The notes below the pieces were generated by a model that did not search any database, was not told the DNA's origin, and was given only the letters and a program-made list of their open reading frames with translations. A stretch of DNA of 64,000 bases, from the NCBI GenBank assembly GCA_964370735.1, contig CAYJLC010000001.1:1-64000 (forward strand). The letters are read 5' to 3'. This stretch comes from CAYJLC01 sp964370735 (GTDB lineage: Bacteria; Bacillota; Clostridia; Oscillospirales; Butyricicoccaceae). Below, piece by piece: positions 1 through 9,092 of this stretch (positions are counted from its first letter, which is position 1; every line of letters begins with the position of its first letter). Both the position numbers and the translations under genes were made by a program.

Positions 1-3000
1 AAATTGCCCATATCGTCGATATAATAAACCACGATTCCAGCTGGATTTTCGCCTGCTTTCAATTCATAAGGAAGCTTAATCGTCGCTAAACCACCGTCAA
101 AATCAGTGATAAAATCGTCGCCAGATTTGATTGTTAAATCGTAAATTGGTCTGTCACCAACTAATGATTGTTGACGTTCATTTAAGTCATCTTTTTCGGC
201 AGTTGTCACAGTAATTGTGATTTCGCCATTTGAATTTTCAGCCAAAGAATTAAGCGTATCAGCATTGAAAGTAACTTCGGCAACATCTGATTTAATTGTC
301 AAAGTTGCGTCGTCATTTTCTGCTAAATCGGCTAATTTATCCGTTGGAATTGTAAGCGCTAAACCTTCTGCATCACTGTCTACTTCAACATCAATTTCAA
401 TCGTCGGAGTTGCATTTTCTTCGTCAGATTCAGCGATAATAGTATCGATTAAATCTTCAAAATCGTCTTTGTCAACTTCAGCTTTTGCAGTAACTCCATC
501 AAGTTCAGATTCGATTTCTGTGTTACCAGTTGTCACTCCGTTATCGGTATTTGGTGCAGATGTGTCTTCGCCACCTGTTGATGAATCACCACCAAAGCTA
601 CCACTATCACTACCACCGTCAGATGGAGGTCTTGGAGTTGTTCTTGTTGAAATTGTTAATGTACCGTCAGCTTTTGTAATTTCATAGTTCGCCTCAGTTA
701 ACGATAAATCAGCCGAATTCATCCATTTAATTACATATTCGCCGTCAGTATCGCTGTCTTCTAATGCTGTTCCGTCTGCTTTTTGAAGTTCATACGTTGG
801 AACGAATGCACCTAAATCAATTACTTCGCCAGTCACGATATCTACAAATTCAAGTTCGAATTCTTCTGGTAAAACTTCACCATTATAAATGCTTACATCT
901 TGTGGCTTGATTGTTACATCGCATTTTGTGATTTCTACTTCTAAATTCGCGCTACCCATATAGGTTTCGTTATCGTCAGGGATTTTTACTGTTAACGTGT
1001 ATTCGCCAACATTTTTCGGTGCTAAACTGTCGTCTGTGCTCCAAATATACTCAAAATCACCATCATAATCGCCTTCATTTGTAGCAACACCTGTATAAGT
1101 TAGCGCTGTTCCATCGTAAACTTTATCGGTTAAAGTTATGCCTGAAATATCGATTGCAACCTGTGTTTTGTCAACTAAAGTTACGTTTATAGTGATAGTT
1201 GCATTTGCGTAGTTTTGCATTACTGCTGTAACTGTTATAGTCGCAGTTTCGCCTTCTGCACCACTCGCAACATCGAAAGTAATTCCGTTAGCTGTGTTTT
1301 GAATATCTGAAATTATATTATTATCATCAGTTGTTTCAACACCAGTGAATGATACAGTACCTTTATCAGCTGGTAAACCTGTAATATTCACTGCTACATC
1401 ATTATGCGCTTCGCTATATAGCAAGTTTTTTGCTATTGCTTCAACTGTTGGTGCGTTAGCTTTTGAGATATCCACACCGTCAAATGTTGGTTGAATTAAT
1501 ATGTAGTTATCAGCGTCAGCACCTTCTAATGTTATTGTCGGAACTGTTAATGGTTTCATAATACCTTCATTAATATCATCTGTATAACCTACTGTTGGTA
1601 TAGTCGCTGTAACGTTGTCATTACCAACAATACCAGTTAACTCGCCACCTGTTAATGCAATGTTTGTTGTGCCATCGAATTGTTTTCCATTTGCCACTAA
1701 ACCAGTGATAGTTAAGTCTTTTGGACCAATGGTTAATTTATAAGTTGCTGTTGTTTCGCTATATTTATCAGCCACCGCCGAAGCTGTCGCTGTGATAGTC
1801 GTTTCACCAGCACCAGTGATAGTTAATGTGCCATCTGATGTATCAACAAGTGCGACATTTTCATTAGAGCTTGAATATGTGATAGCTCCACCATCGCTTT
1901 CGGTCACACTTGCTGTTTTTTCAGTGATTTCATCACCGTATGTTCCAGTTACATCATCAGTTGTGTTCCATGTGATTATTTGTGATGGAAAAACAGGCGT
2001 ATCCATATCTAAAAATAGATTTGTATAAACAGTTCTTGTAATTGTATATTTATTTTCACTTGCATTATTGATGTCTGTTTTATATTCTACTATTGTTATA
2101 CTGTCATTGGTTACGGCACCTGTCACACCATCGGCAAATCCATATTTCCACCCAGTGTTGCTACTGTATGAATCTTCAAAATTAATTGTACCATTTATAT
2201 TTGATTGAGCTATACTTGCCCCGTTCTCTCTTGTTATTTCAAATAAAGCAAGAGATGCTAACCCATCTATTTTAAAAGGACTTTTGTTATAAGCAATTTC
2301 ACCAGTTGGAAGTATATTTAAGACTTTATCATTAGTGGATTGTGTTAAATTAATATCTGTTGAGATAGTGCTATCACCATCAACGAACTCTATCGAATCC
2401 ATAAAATCTGATTCTAATCCACTACCTTCGTAAACTGCAACTCTTGCGCCGATGATTTTATCAACATTCTCAAGTTCATTAATTATTTGATTGATATCAA
2501 AATCTACGCTATTTGATTCAGAAATCGTTGTAGCAAAACTTGTCGTATAATATGTATTCGCGCCAGTTTGCAACTGAACTATGTAACTGCCCATAGGGTC
2601 ATTGGTATATGTATCACTCCATGTCAGTTTAAGTTCATTTGAAATGTACTCAAGTTGCAAGTCGCTAATGTTAGACGGACCTTTAACAGCTGTGTTATCA
2701 ATAATTACAGGGTGACGGGTTATTGTGGTTGTCATTTTGTCGTTTTCAGATGTGGTTTGATATATATCTAAAGTTATTTTTTCATCAGTTACATTATCTA
2801 ATACATATAGTGGTGCTATTAATGAACCATCTTCGCTAGTGTTCTCTTGGCTATCATATTGAAGTCCCTCGCTGTTATACCTTGATAGTTTAGTTGACGA
2901 ATTTACGGGTAATCCAGTAGCTACATATTCACCATTTATTTTTTTAAACGTATAGGCAACTTCACTTTCTTGAGATACGACGGTATAATCAATAGCTTGC

Positions 3001-3488
3001 TCGATGAATTGATACATATAAATTTCGTCATTATATGCATAGTCCCAATATCCACCCTCATATTTTTCGTTTGCAGCATGAACTAATAATTTATTAAATT
3101 GAATTTCTTTCTTATCAGTATCTTCTTGCCAATGAACAATATCAAAAACTCCTGCTTCTCCATTTTGATAAATCCATTCCATCGCTGGAAACGTTGTATA
3201 TCCATCTTCTGTTTGTAAAAAAGCTAAAGCATTCGTATTGTATTGATTGTTTGGGTCATCATATACAGCGGTAGAGCCTGACACATCGAAAGAAATGAAT
3301 GGTCTAGTAAGTCTGCCGGTTATATAAAGTCTTCCAACAATGCCATCTTCGATAGTTTTCAGTTGGATATTAGTTATTGGCAGGCTAGGTTGTTCCCCAG
3401 TGGCTGCGACTGAGATAGGCAAAATACTTGTCAGCATACATGCCGAAAGTACAGATGCCATTGCTTTTTTCGAAAAATTTAATTTCAT
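1..3488 (-). CDS. Large secreted cell-surface protein, N-terminal 1162 residues (runs off left edge)
   Basis: One open frame runs from an ATG at 3488 to the window edge. An AGGAGAG ribosome site lies just upstream. The N-terminus (MKLNFSKKAMASVLSACML...) is a Sec signal peptide ending near VAA. The body is acidic, Thr/Val-rich and beta-predicted. It includes MBG/YDG-like stretches (for example KVYDGTALTYTG at about 2.35 kb from the start) and a Gly/Ser/Pro linker near 540-640. After the linker comes the pattern IPTDKLADLAEN...VTFNADTLNSLAEN, seen next to SLH anchors in clostridial surface proteins. An SLH anchor probably lies beyond the edge, but this is inference. No catalytic motif is visible. 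A consensus promoter lies upstream. It is probably an adhesin or S-layer-associated protein; the ligand is unknown. Confidence 0.8.
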   Translation of the reverse strand, partial: MKLNFSKKAMASVLSACMLTSILPISVAATGEQPSLPITNIQLKTIEDGIVGRLYITGRLTRPFISFDVSGSTAVYDDPNNQYNTNALAFLQTEDGYTTFPAMEWIYQNGEAGVFDIVHWQEDTDKKEIQFNKLLVHAANEKYEGGYWDYAYNDEIYMYQFIEQAIDYTVVSQESEVAYTFKKINGEYVATGLPVNSSTKLSRYNSEGLQYDSQENTSEDGSLIAPLYVLDNVTDEKITLDIYQTTSENDKMTTTITRHPVIIDNTAVKGPSNISDLQLEYISNELKLTWSDTYTNDPMGSYIVQLQTGANTYYTTSFATTISESNSVDFDINQIINELENVDKIIGARVAVYEGSGLESDFMDSIEFVDGDSTISTDINLTQSTNDKVLNILPTGEIAYNKSPFKIDGLASLALFEITRENGASIAQSNINGTINFEDSYSSNTGWKYGFADGVTGAVTNDSITIVEYKTDINNASENKYTITRTVYTNLFLDMDTPVFPSQIITWNTTDDVTGTYGDEITEKTASVTESDGGAITYSSSNENVALVDTSDGTLTITGAGETTITATASAVADKYSETTATYKLTIGPKDLTITGLVANGKQFDGTTNIALTGGELTGIVGNDNVTATIPTVGYTDDINEGIMKPLTVPTITLEGADADNYILIQPTFDGVDISKANAPTVEAIAKNLLYSEAHNDVAVNITGLPADKGTVSFTGVETTDDNNIISDIQNTANGITFDVASGAEGETATITVTAVMQNYANATITINVTLVDKTQVAIDISGITLTDKVYDGTALTYTGVATNEGDYDGDFEYIWSTDDSLAPKNVGEYTLTVKIPDDNETYMGSANLEVEITKCDVTIKPQDVSIYNGEVLPEEFELEFVDIVTGEVIDLGAFVPTYELQKADGTALEDSDTDGEYVIKWMNSADLSLTEANYEITKADGTLTISTRTTPRPPSDGGSDSGSFGGDSSTGGEDTSAPNTDNGVTTGNTEIESELDGVTAKAEVDKDDFEDLIDTIIAESDEENATPTIEIDVEVDSDAEGLALTIPTDKLADLAENDDATLTIKSDVAEVTFNADTLNSLAENSNGEITITVTTAEKDDLNERQQSLVGDRPIYDLTIKSGDDFITDFDGGLATIKLPYELKAGENPAGIVVYYIDDMGN

Positions 3489-3616
3489 TTTAAACTCTCT
3501 CCTTGTTAATTTTATATTAAAACTTAAAAAGCTTTAATTGTTATTTAATATATGTATTAATTTATACGGACGTTGTTAAGTTCGGTTTTAAAATTATTGG
3601 GATATGCTTTAGGTAT

Positions 3617-3645
3617 ATTTTACCATACACAATAAATAAAGTCAA
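3617..3645 (-). promoter_or_regulatory. Sigma-A-type promoter of the large surface protein gene
   Basis: Read on the minus strand: TTGACT (3645-3640), 17 bases, TAAAAT (3622-3617). It lies about 130 bases upstream of the ATG at 3488, which leaves a fairly long leader. Confidence 0.6.
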
Positions 3646-3740
3646 TAAAAATTAAAACTAAAGTTTTTGTACAAAAATAAAGTTTAAAACTTTTTTGAAT
3701 TTTATTCTGAAACATTTGGAACTAAAATTAAAACTTTTGT

Positions 3741-3769
3741 TTGCATAAGTTTCGATTTTATGATATAAT
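3741..3769 (+). promoter_or_regulatory. Sigma-A-type promoter of the HTH regulator
   Basis: TTGCAT (3741-3746), 17 bases, TATAAT (3764-3769). The start codon follows 34 bases later, after an AAAGGAG ribosome site. One of the TTAAAACTTTTG elements touches the -35 box, which would fit autoregulation. Confidence 0.7.
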
Positions 3770-3803
3770 TTAAAAAATAATTACATCTCAAAAGGAGTTT
3801 GTT

Positions 3804-5318
3804 ATGAATAAATTAGGATTATATTTAAAAGAACTACTAAAAAAACGCAATATAAAGCTGTATATTTTTGAAAAACTTATGGAAACAAGCAAAACAATGA
3901 TGTATAGAATAATGATAGGCGAAGTTTCTCCGAGTAGACAGTGGTTGGAAAAAGTTTCATCTGTTTTGGAACTTTCTGATGAAGAATACAAAAAACTTAT
4001 GTATTCATCAACATTACTAGAGATTGATGACGATATGCTTAAAACGCGTGACGATGTTTTCAATACCCTCTATACAGAAAATAAAAAGAAATTACAAGAT
4101 ATAGATATAATATATTATGACGACCAAAAACTTGCTAAAAGTTTTTTGAATATTTTAGATGATTTGTTAATTTTAGCAAAAAACGATAAATTTAATATTT
4201 CATTTAAGTTAGTTAATTGCGAAAAACAAGAGATACTCACTCCTATTTTTAATTTATTAGCTAAATTTGACAAAGATTTGGTTGATTATGAAATTGAACA
4301 TTTAATTTCATTCTCGAATAAAAAAAGTGAACGTGCGTTTGAAACTTTTAGTCAGATATTTTTTATGTTAGCATTGAAAAATTATTCAGCAAAATATAAC
4401 GAGGAAGATATTTCGTTTAAACAATCACTTTTCAACGATTTTTTAATTATACAGTATGATTATATTAATTCATCTAATATAAGAGAAGAAAAAAGCTTAT
4501 TTATATCTTTTTTTGAATATGGTTTATCTACTTGCTATACTGCATGCAAAACTGATAGTATATACGAATATTTTTTAAGAAATTACAACCAAGTTTCTAG
4601 ATATTATCCTAAAACCTTAAAAGATAATGTTACAAATATGTATGATTTCAATAATTTCTTAGCAGAAATGGAAGCCGAAGAAACTATGTATACCTTTAAT
4701 CCAACTCCTTGTTATAGCAAAATACCTATGTGTATTTACGAGCAAATATCAAATGATTTCACAGATGAAGGCAAGGCATTTTTCTTTAAAAATCTACTTA
4801 ATAGTCCGACGGAAATTCCTTTCGAAGAACTTCCTTCGCTTACGGAAATTCTTTTTGCGAGCTTAGATTTAAGACTAAAAGCATCGCTTAACAATCCACA
4901 CATTGATATATATACTTGTGCAGGGTTAGAATCATTTGCGAAAACAGGGGAATTATCTGACCATAAAAATGGTTTGCCAAAATTTACAAAAGAGCAACGA
5001 AAAATCATTTTAGAAAATATTATAGAAAAAGATACATGTCAAAAGGATAAATTTTCATATTACATTATTGATGCAAAAAATTCTGGTCGCATCTTGAACG
5101 ATAGTATGTACATTTTAGTGTCGAGTAGGGGAAGTATTTTTTTAGAATATAATATAATGGAGAATGAACATTTATCATTTATAAGAAATATCGAGCAAGA
5201 TAGAATATCACGAACTCTGATAGACTTTTGTGAAAATTTTATAGTTCCAACTAAAACTATGTCAAAAGAGTCGGCTCACGCGTTTATGCTCCAATTAATT
5301 CAAAAATATTGTAGCTAG
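3804..5318 (+). CDS. XRE-like helix-turn-helix regulator with long unknown C-terminal region
   Basis: The protein has 504 residues. Residues 1-65 (LGLYLKELLKKRNI... SKTMMYRIMIGE.. SRQWLEKVSSVLELSDEEYKKL) look like a lambda-repressor/XRE-type DNA-binding domain, with the recognition helix around SKTMMYRIM. The remaining 430 or so residues are mostly helical with no motif I recognise and no membrane segment. It is therefore a cytoplasmic regulator with a large sensor or effector part. It stands alone, with its own promoter and a terminator at 5344. The divergent surface protein gene is a plausible target, inferred from position only. Confidence 0.7.
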   Translation: MNKLGLYLKELLKKRNIKLYIFEKLMETSKTMMYRIMIGEVSPSRQWLEKVSSVLELSDEEYKKLMYSSTLLEIDDDMLKTRDDVFNTLYTENKKKLQDIDIIYYDDQKLAKSFLNILDDLLILAKNDKFNISFKLVNCEKQEILTPIFNLLAKFDKDLVDYEIEHLISFSNKKSERAFETFSQIFFMLALKNYSAKYNEEDISFKQSLFNDFLIIQYDYINSSNIREEKSLFISFFEYGLSTCYTACKTDSIYEYFLRNYNQVSRYYPKTLKDNVTNMYDFNNFLAEMEAEETMYTFNPTPCYSKIPMCIYEQISNDFTDEGKAFFFKNLLNSPTEIPFEELPSLTEILFASLDLRLKASLNNPHIDIYTCAGLESFAKTGELSDHKNGLPKFTKEQRKIILENIIEKDTCQKDKFSYYIIDAKNSGRILNDSMYILVSSRGSIFLEYNIMENEHLSFIRNIEQDRISRTLIDFCENFIVPTKTMSKESAHAFMLQLIQKYCS

Positions 5319-5343
5319 ATTAATTTTGACAGTATATAGATAT

Positions 5344-5373
5344 TAAAAAATGCCTTAACTCAAAGGCTTTTTT
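5344..5373 (+). terminator. Rho-independent terminator
   Basis: GCCTT (5352-5356) pairs with AAGGC (5363-5367). A-rich sequence precedes the stem and a run of six T follows. It lies 25 bases after the stop of the HTH regulator. Confidence 0.6.
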
Positions 5374-5403
5374 GCGAAAAATATGCGAGATAAGGAACTT
5401 GCA

Positions 5404-5417
5404 AGAGAGATTAAGAA
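5404..5417 (+). repeat. Left copy of 14-bp direct repeat AGAGAGATTAAGAA
   Basis: An identical copy lies at 10258-10271. The two copies bracket the LytTR/GHKL module exactly. Each sits at the end of a short open stretch reading ...AREIKN stop (here) and ...SREIKK stop (right copy). That suggests either duplicated tails of a lost gene or a duplication made by insertion. Confidence 0.55.
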
Positions 5418-5430
5418 TTAGGGGGTATTT

Positions 5431-6144
5431 ATGTTAAGAGTTGCAATTTGCGATGACAATAATGTTATATGTTCACAAGTCGAAAAGATGGTGTTTGAAT
5501 ATGAAAAAACTTCGTATGTTCATTTTGAAGTCGAAGTCTTTAACGAAGGCGAACATTTATTAAATCATATCCAAACCGAGCATCAATTTGATTTGATTTT
5601 TTTAGATATTGAACTTGGAACAAGTTCAGGCATTAAAGTAGGAACAACCATTAGACAAGAATTTGATGACCATATAAGCAAAATTATTTTTATCACCTCA
5701 AAAAACGGTTATGAAAGTCAGCTTTTTGATATACAACCACTGAATTTTTTAAGAAAACCTATTAAAAGCGAAGATTTGACAAAATGCTTAGATTTGGTAG
5801 TAAAACTGCTTGATGTTGAAAACAAATTTTTTGAATATAAGCAAGGTCGCGACACTATAAAAATTAGAATAAAAGATATTCTATATTTTAAAAAAGATGG
5901 TCGAAAAATTAAAGTTGTCACACATACTGGTGAAGATTATTTTAATGACACTCTATCAAATGTTAAAAGCAGAATAACCAAAAATTTTGTACAACCACAC
6001 GAAACATTTTTGCTAAATTATAATAAAATAAGTAGCTTTAATGCAAAGAGTATAAAAATGTCGGATGGAAAAGAAATACCAATAAGCAAAGGTAATCTTC
6101 CTGAGATGAGGGCTATGCTAATTAATACTGTAAGGGAGACATAA
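5431..6144 (+). CDS. LytTR-family response regulator (AgrA/ComE type)
   Basis: The protein has 237 residues. The receiver domain (1-115) has the acidic pair D8/D9, phosphoacceptor D59 in LIFLDIEL, and K109 in NFLRKPIK. Residues about 135-235 are a LytTR DNA-binding domain (KDILYFKKDGRKIKVVTHTG; HETFLLNYNKI). This domain architecture usually controls peptide-sensing, bacteriocin or surface functions. It is cotranscribed with the sensor kinase, whose ATG begins two bases after this stop. A strong GGGGG ribosome site precedes the ATG. A tandem 9-bp repeat upstream of the next operon has the geometry expected of a LytTR target. Confidence 0.9.
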   Translation: MLRVAICDDNNVICSQVEKMVFEYEKTSYVHFEVEVFNEGEHLLNHIQTEHQFDLIFLDIELGTSSGIKVGTTIRQEFDDHISKIIFITSKNGYESQLFDIQPLNFLRKPIKSEDLTKCLDLVVKLLDVENKFFEYKQGRDTIKIRIKDILYFKKDGRKIKVVTHTGEDYFNDTLSNVKSRITKNFVQPHETFLLNYNKISSFNAKSIKMSDGKEIPISKGNLPEMRAMLINTVRET

Positions 6145-6145
6145 T

Positions 6146-7414
6146 ATGACAGTATATGAGTTTTTTTACATAGTTACTAGCCCGATATATATTTTCGCTG
6201 TATATAAATTACTTAACTTATTTTTTGATGATAAACAATGTAATATTAAGCGTCGTAATATACTTTTTTTGATATATTTTATAGCTATGTCAGTAATTGT
6301 TTTTATTACAAGATTACCTTTGGTAAACTTTGCTGTAAGTTTCACATTTCACTTTTTATGTGCGAATTGTTACAAAGCTTCGCTTAAAAAAAAGGTATTT
6401 GCAGCTTCTACGGTATACGCTTTTGGAGCAGCACTAGAATTTATATCAAGTGCGATTTTTGGCTATGTTGATTTTTTTGTAATAATAGATAACGACTTTA
6501 ATTCACCTCCAATTTTAGTTTTTGTAAGAGTTACAATGCTTGTTTCATCCTATATACTAAATAGATATGTGAAATCTTTTAAAGGCGATAATGACTTACC
6601 TAAAATATATTATTTTGCATTTTTCTCAATCTTGTTTGGAACATTATATTTGTTTTTATCACAATTAACAAACGAATTTATTACAGTAAATATGATAATT
6701 ATAAATAGTATTATACTAATAATTGTAAATGTTATGGTTATTGCTATGGACGAAAAGATATACAAGGCAATTGTATATAAAAATGAAAGAAATCTTTTTA
6801 AACAGCAAAATGAAGCGCTTTCCAATCAAATGGAAATCATTTCTCAAAGTAATGAAGCCATAAGACTTTTAAAGCACGATTATAAAGACCATTTATTAAT
6901 GCTTGCTAAACTTTTTGAAAATGGGAATTCAAACGAAGCTTTAGAATATATAGAAACCATTCTTGGTAACATTGACAATGAAGCTTTTGCAAATTCAAAT
7001 AATTATGTTATCGATAGTGTTTTGAATTTTAAACTAAGAAACATTAAACGTTCAGATATTGCATTAGATTTATCAATAAATGTTCCGTTATCAATCAATA
7101 TAATTCCTCACGATTTAACGGTTATAATAGGAAATTTGGTCGATAATGCTATTTCAGCTTGTTTAAAGTCGAAAGAGAAAATTTTAAGTATTAAAATAGA
7201 TTGCAAAATGAATAACTTGATTATTTTAATAGATAACTCTTATGACGGTAAAATTTTAAGCGAAAACGGTATATTAAAAACAACAAAACTCTATAAAGAA
7301 AATCATGGTTTAGGTATAACAAGTGTTAAAAAAATCATAGAAAAATATGATGGTGATATTAATTTTGATTATACAAGCGATGTGTTTTCAGCTTCAGCAA
7401 TTATTCCATACTAA
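6146..7414 (+). CDS. GHKL-type membrane sensor histidine kinase (AgrC-like)
   Basis: The protein has 422 residues. The first 205 contain about six hydrophobic segments, the usual AgrC/ComD input domain. A helical linker follows (about 207-240). The H-box is LLKHDYKDHLLML with H244. The GHKL ATPase has an N-box (GNLVDNAISACL, N330/N334) and a G-box (NHGLGITSVKKI, about 384-395). It would autophosphorylate and pass phosphate to the LytTR regulator encoded just upstream. Its stop codon lies inside the terminator hairpin at 7403. No AgrB or autoinducer-peptide gene was found nearby, so the ligand is unknown. Confidence 0.9.
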   Translation: MTVYEFFYIVTSPIYIFAVYKLLNLFFDDKQCNIKRRNILFLIYFIAMSVIVFITRLPLVNFAVSFTFHFLCANCYKASLKKKVFAASTVYAFGAALEFISSAIFGYVDFFVIIDNDFNSPPILVFVRVTMLVSSYILNRYVKSFKGDNDLPKIYYFAFFSILFGTLYLFLSQLTNEFITVNMIIINSIILIIVNVMVIAMDEKIYKAIVYKNERNLFKQQNEALSNQMEIISQSNEAIRLLKHDYKDHLLMLAKLFENGNSNEALEYIETILGNIDNEAFANSNNYVIDSVLNFKLRNIKRSDIALDLSINVPLSINIIPHDLTVIIGNLVDNAISACLKSKEKILSIKIDCKMNNLIILIDNSYDGKILSENGILKTTKLYKENHGLGITSVKKIIEKYDGDINFDYTSDVFSASAIIPY

Positions 7415-7435
7415 TTTAAGTATGGAATTTTTCTT
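7403..7435 (+). terminator. Rho-independent terminator after the two-component genes
   Basis: ATTCCATACT (7403-7412) pairs perfectly with AGTATGGAAT (7419-7428), with a six-base loop, followed by TTTTCTTT. The kinase stop codon is in the stem, so the following genes need their own promoter. Confidence 0.85.
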
Positions 7436-7443
7436 TGTCCAAA

Positions 7444-7473
7444 TAGACAAGGAAAATGTCCGATTAGACAAGG
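7444..7473 (+). promoter_or_regulatory. Candidate LytTR-regulator binding site (tandem 9-bp repeat)
   Basis: TAGACAAGG occurs at 7444-7452 and again at 7465-7473, separated by 12 bases, a 21-bp period. LytTR regulators bind two 9-bp direct repeats with about 12 bases between them. The bases do not match the classical LytTR consensus closely, so this rests on geometry and position. Overlapping inverted repeats (TTGTC/GACAA, GTTGT/ACAAC) add symmetry. A TAATAT at 7500 could be the -10 box. Confidence 0.45.
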
Positions 7474-7579
7474 TTGTCGCACAACGTGGGAATTTGTGGT
7501 AATATTAATTATAGTTTTAAAATTTGATATTTTCGTAAAACAATTATGCATTTAGGTTTGAATGCACGATTTTGATGTT

Positions 7580-7596
7580 GGATATACTTGTTTTAG
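7580..7596 (+). repeat. Upstream element, copy 1 (GGATATACTTGTTTTAG)
   Basis: It lies about 45 bases upstream of the start at 7642. A close copy (GGCTACACTTGTTTTAA) lies at 9038-9054, 38 bases upstream of the next gene. The core shared by both is ACTTGTTTTA. It may be a shared operator or leader element. Confidence 0.35.
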
Positions 7597-7641
7597 TTGG
7601 AAATTAACAAATTGAAAATCAATTTTAAAGGAGAATTTATT

Positions 7642-9003
7642 ATGTTAAAAATGAAAAAAACATTTGTACTGATTTTTGTTTTTGTGGGCATTATTTTAGG
7701 TGTTTTTTATTTTTATAAAAGTTTCAGCGCTACAAATACATCATATTATGATATTATTGCAAAAATCTCTCAAGAAACTAAAGTATTTCCGAGTGATATA
7801 ATTGAAATTAAAACAGTTGAACTTTTATATCCGAGTGAAAATAATGGCAAGTTATCAATGAAAGTTGATTTTGAAAATATTTCTAGCGAACAAATATCAT
7901 TTGATATAAAACTTTTTAGAGATTCAAGACTGCATAAGTATATATCAAGTCTTCCAGACCATATAATCGTAGATTGGACTGACGAAAATATGATTTTGAA
8001 CCCTAATTCGAAATATACCGCGGATTATCAGTCTGGATTACTTTTTCCACTAGAGAATTACTCGGAATCTGAACTTGCTGAAATTAGCGAATTATGCTCT
8101 GCTATATATGCAGAAATTAGCATAGATAATGAGTTTTACTATCTAACAATTGACTTAAGAGATTATATTTTAGAATCAACAGTTTCGATAGAAACACCAA
8201 ATATACTTGAAGAACCAAAAGCATCTTTTTTATCACTTGATACACATTATTTGAAAATTACACCTAGTTTGACCAAAAGTACAGAAGATGAAGTTATATT
8301 AAATTTAAAAAATATATACAACTCGTTGACTCAAAATTATGATTATTCTCAAGTTCATTTTCAGTTTTTAACATACAGAGGTGCATATACCCGCGATATG
8401 AAATTTGTTTCGGCGAATATAGCGAATGAAGAAGTTAAAGATAGTGAAGGAAACGATATAGTTCAGACAAAAATTAAGTCATTTTTTATAGGAGAAACAT
8501 TAGTTGATAGCCTTGAGCAATTTATATTAGATGGTTCAAACTTTGAAACAGAAGACTTTTACATCTTAAATTCTGATGATGAAATTAGTGTTTTGCTAGG
8601 ATATGATTATCAAGATATTTATAATATAGGTGACAAAATTACATTATATCTTCATGATAAGGAATTAAGTTTAAATGTAATTGGATTTTTGGAACAAGGT
8701 TCATCATTTTCAACTGAATATATTGAACCGAATGATATGCAAGGCATTGGCAATTCTTCAACAAACTTAGATACAAGGATTATTTTACCTTTCTATAATA
8801 TTTTATATACTCCGACAGACCCCGTAGATGCTTTCTATCAAAAAATATTTTACTTACAAAAAAATGAGGGATATATAGCATTGACAGATGATATTAAGGG
8901 TGCAGAAAATATTGAATTTGAGTTGAATGCATTAGTTGAAAATCAATATCTAGAATTTACAATTCCAATATCTCTCGTAAAATTTGATGCGAGTATTGTA
9001 TAA
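7642..9003 (+). CDS. Membrane-anchored extracellular protein with MacB/FtsX-like region
   Basis: The start is placed at 7642 because AAAGGAG lies 8 bases upstream; an in-frame ATG at 7597 has no ribosome site. The protein has 453 residues. Residues 4-26 form one hydrophobic segment (signal anchor) and the rest is extracytoplasmic. Residues about 260-400 (FYILNSDDEISVLLGYDYQ, NIGDKITLYLHDKELSLNVIG, DTRIILPFYNIL) resemble the extracellular core of MacB/FtsX-type ABC permeases. The transmembrane permease helices are absent, and no ABC ATPase gene lies nearby. It is the first gene of a three-gene set apparently controlled by the adjacent LytTR system. The function is unknown; the MacB likeness is a reading by eye. 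Confidence 0.6.
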   Translation: MLKMKKTFVLIFVFVGIILGVFYFYKSFSATNTSYYDIIAKISQETKVFPSDIIEIKTVELLYPSENNGKLSMKVDFENISSEQISFDIKLFRDSRLHKYISSLPDHIIVDWTDENMILNPNSKYTADYQSGLLFPLENYSESELAEISELCSAIYAEISIDNEFYYLTIDLRDYILESTVSIETPNILEEPKASFLSLDTHYLKITPSLTKSTEDEVILNLKNIYNSLTQNYDYSQVHFQFLTYRGAYTRDMKFVSANIANEEVKDSEGNDIVQTKIKSFFIGETLVDSLEQFILDGSNFETEDFYILNSDDEISVLLGYDYQDIYNIGDKITLYLHDKELSLNVIGFLEQGSSFSTEYIEPNDMQGIGNSSTNLDTRIILPFYNILYTPTDPVDAFYQKIFYLQKNEGYIALTDDIKGAENIEFELNALVENQYLEFTIPISLVKFDASIV

Positions 9004-9037
9004 CAATTAAGTATATTTACAAAAATCATTAAAAGTC

Positions 9038-9054
9038 GGCTACACTTGTTTTAA
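9038..9054 (+). repeat. Upstream element, copy 2 (GGCTACACTTGTTTTAA)
   Basis: It pairs with the element at 7580. It lies in the 89-base gap before the thioredoxin-like gene. Confidence 0.35.
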
Positions 9055-9092
9055 TTTGACAAAAAGGCAAAAATGATATTAAGGAGAGATAA

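Larger units (their letters stand above)
3489..3803. other. Divergent intergenic region
   Basis: This 315-base stretch separates the surface protein gene (minus) from the helix-turn-helix regulator (plus). It holds one consensus promoter for each direction. Between them are three AT-rich copies of an AAACT/AAGTTT theme near 3655-3735 (TTAAAACT, AGTTTAAAACTT, TTAAAACTTTTG), which could be an operator. No coding capacity was seen. Confidence 0.5.

Noticed and set aside
217..2028. Plus-strand open frames rich in Ser and Val
   Set aside because: They are antisense shadows of the large surface protein on the minus strand; no ribosome sites and biased composition.
7597..7641. Longer N-terminus for the MacB-like protein starting at 7597
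   Set aside because: No ribosome site there; AAAGGAG before the ATG at 7642 and the signal anchor position favour the shorter form.
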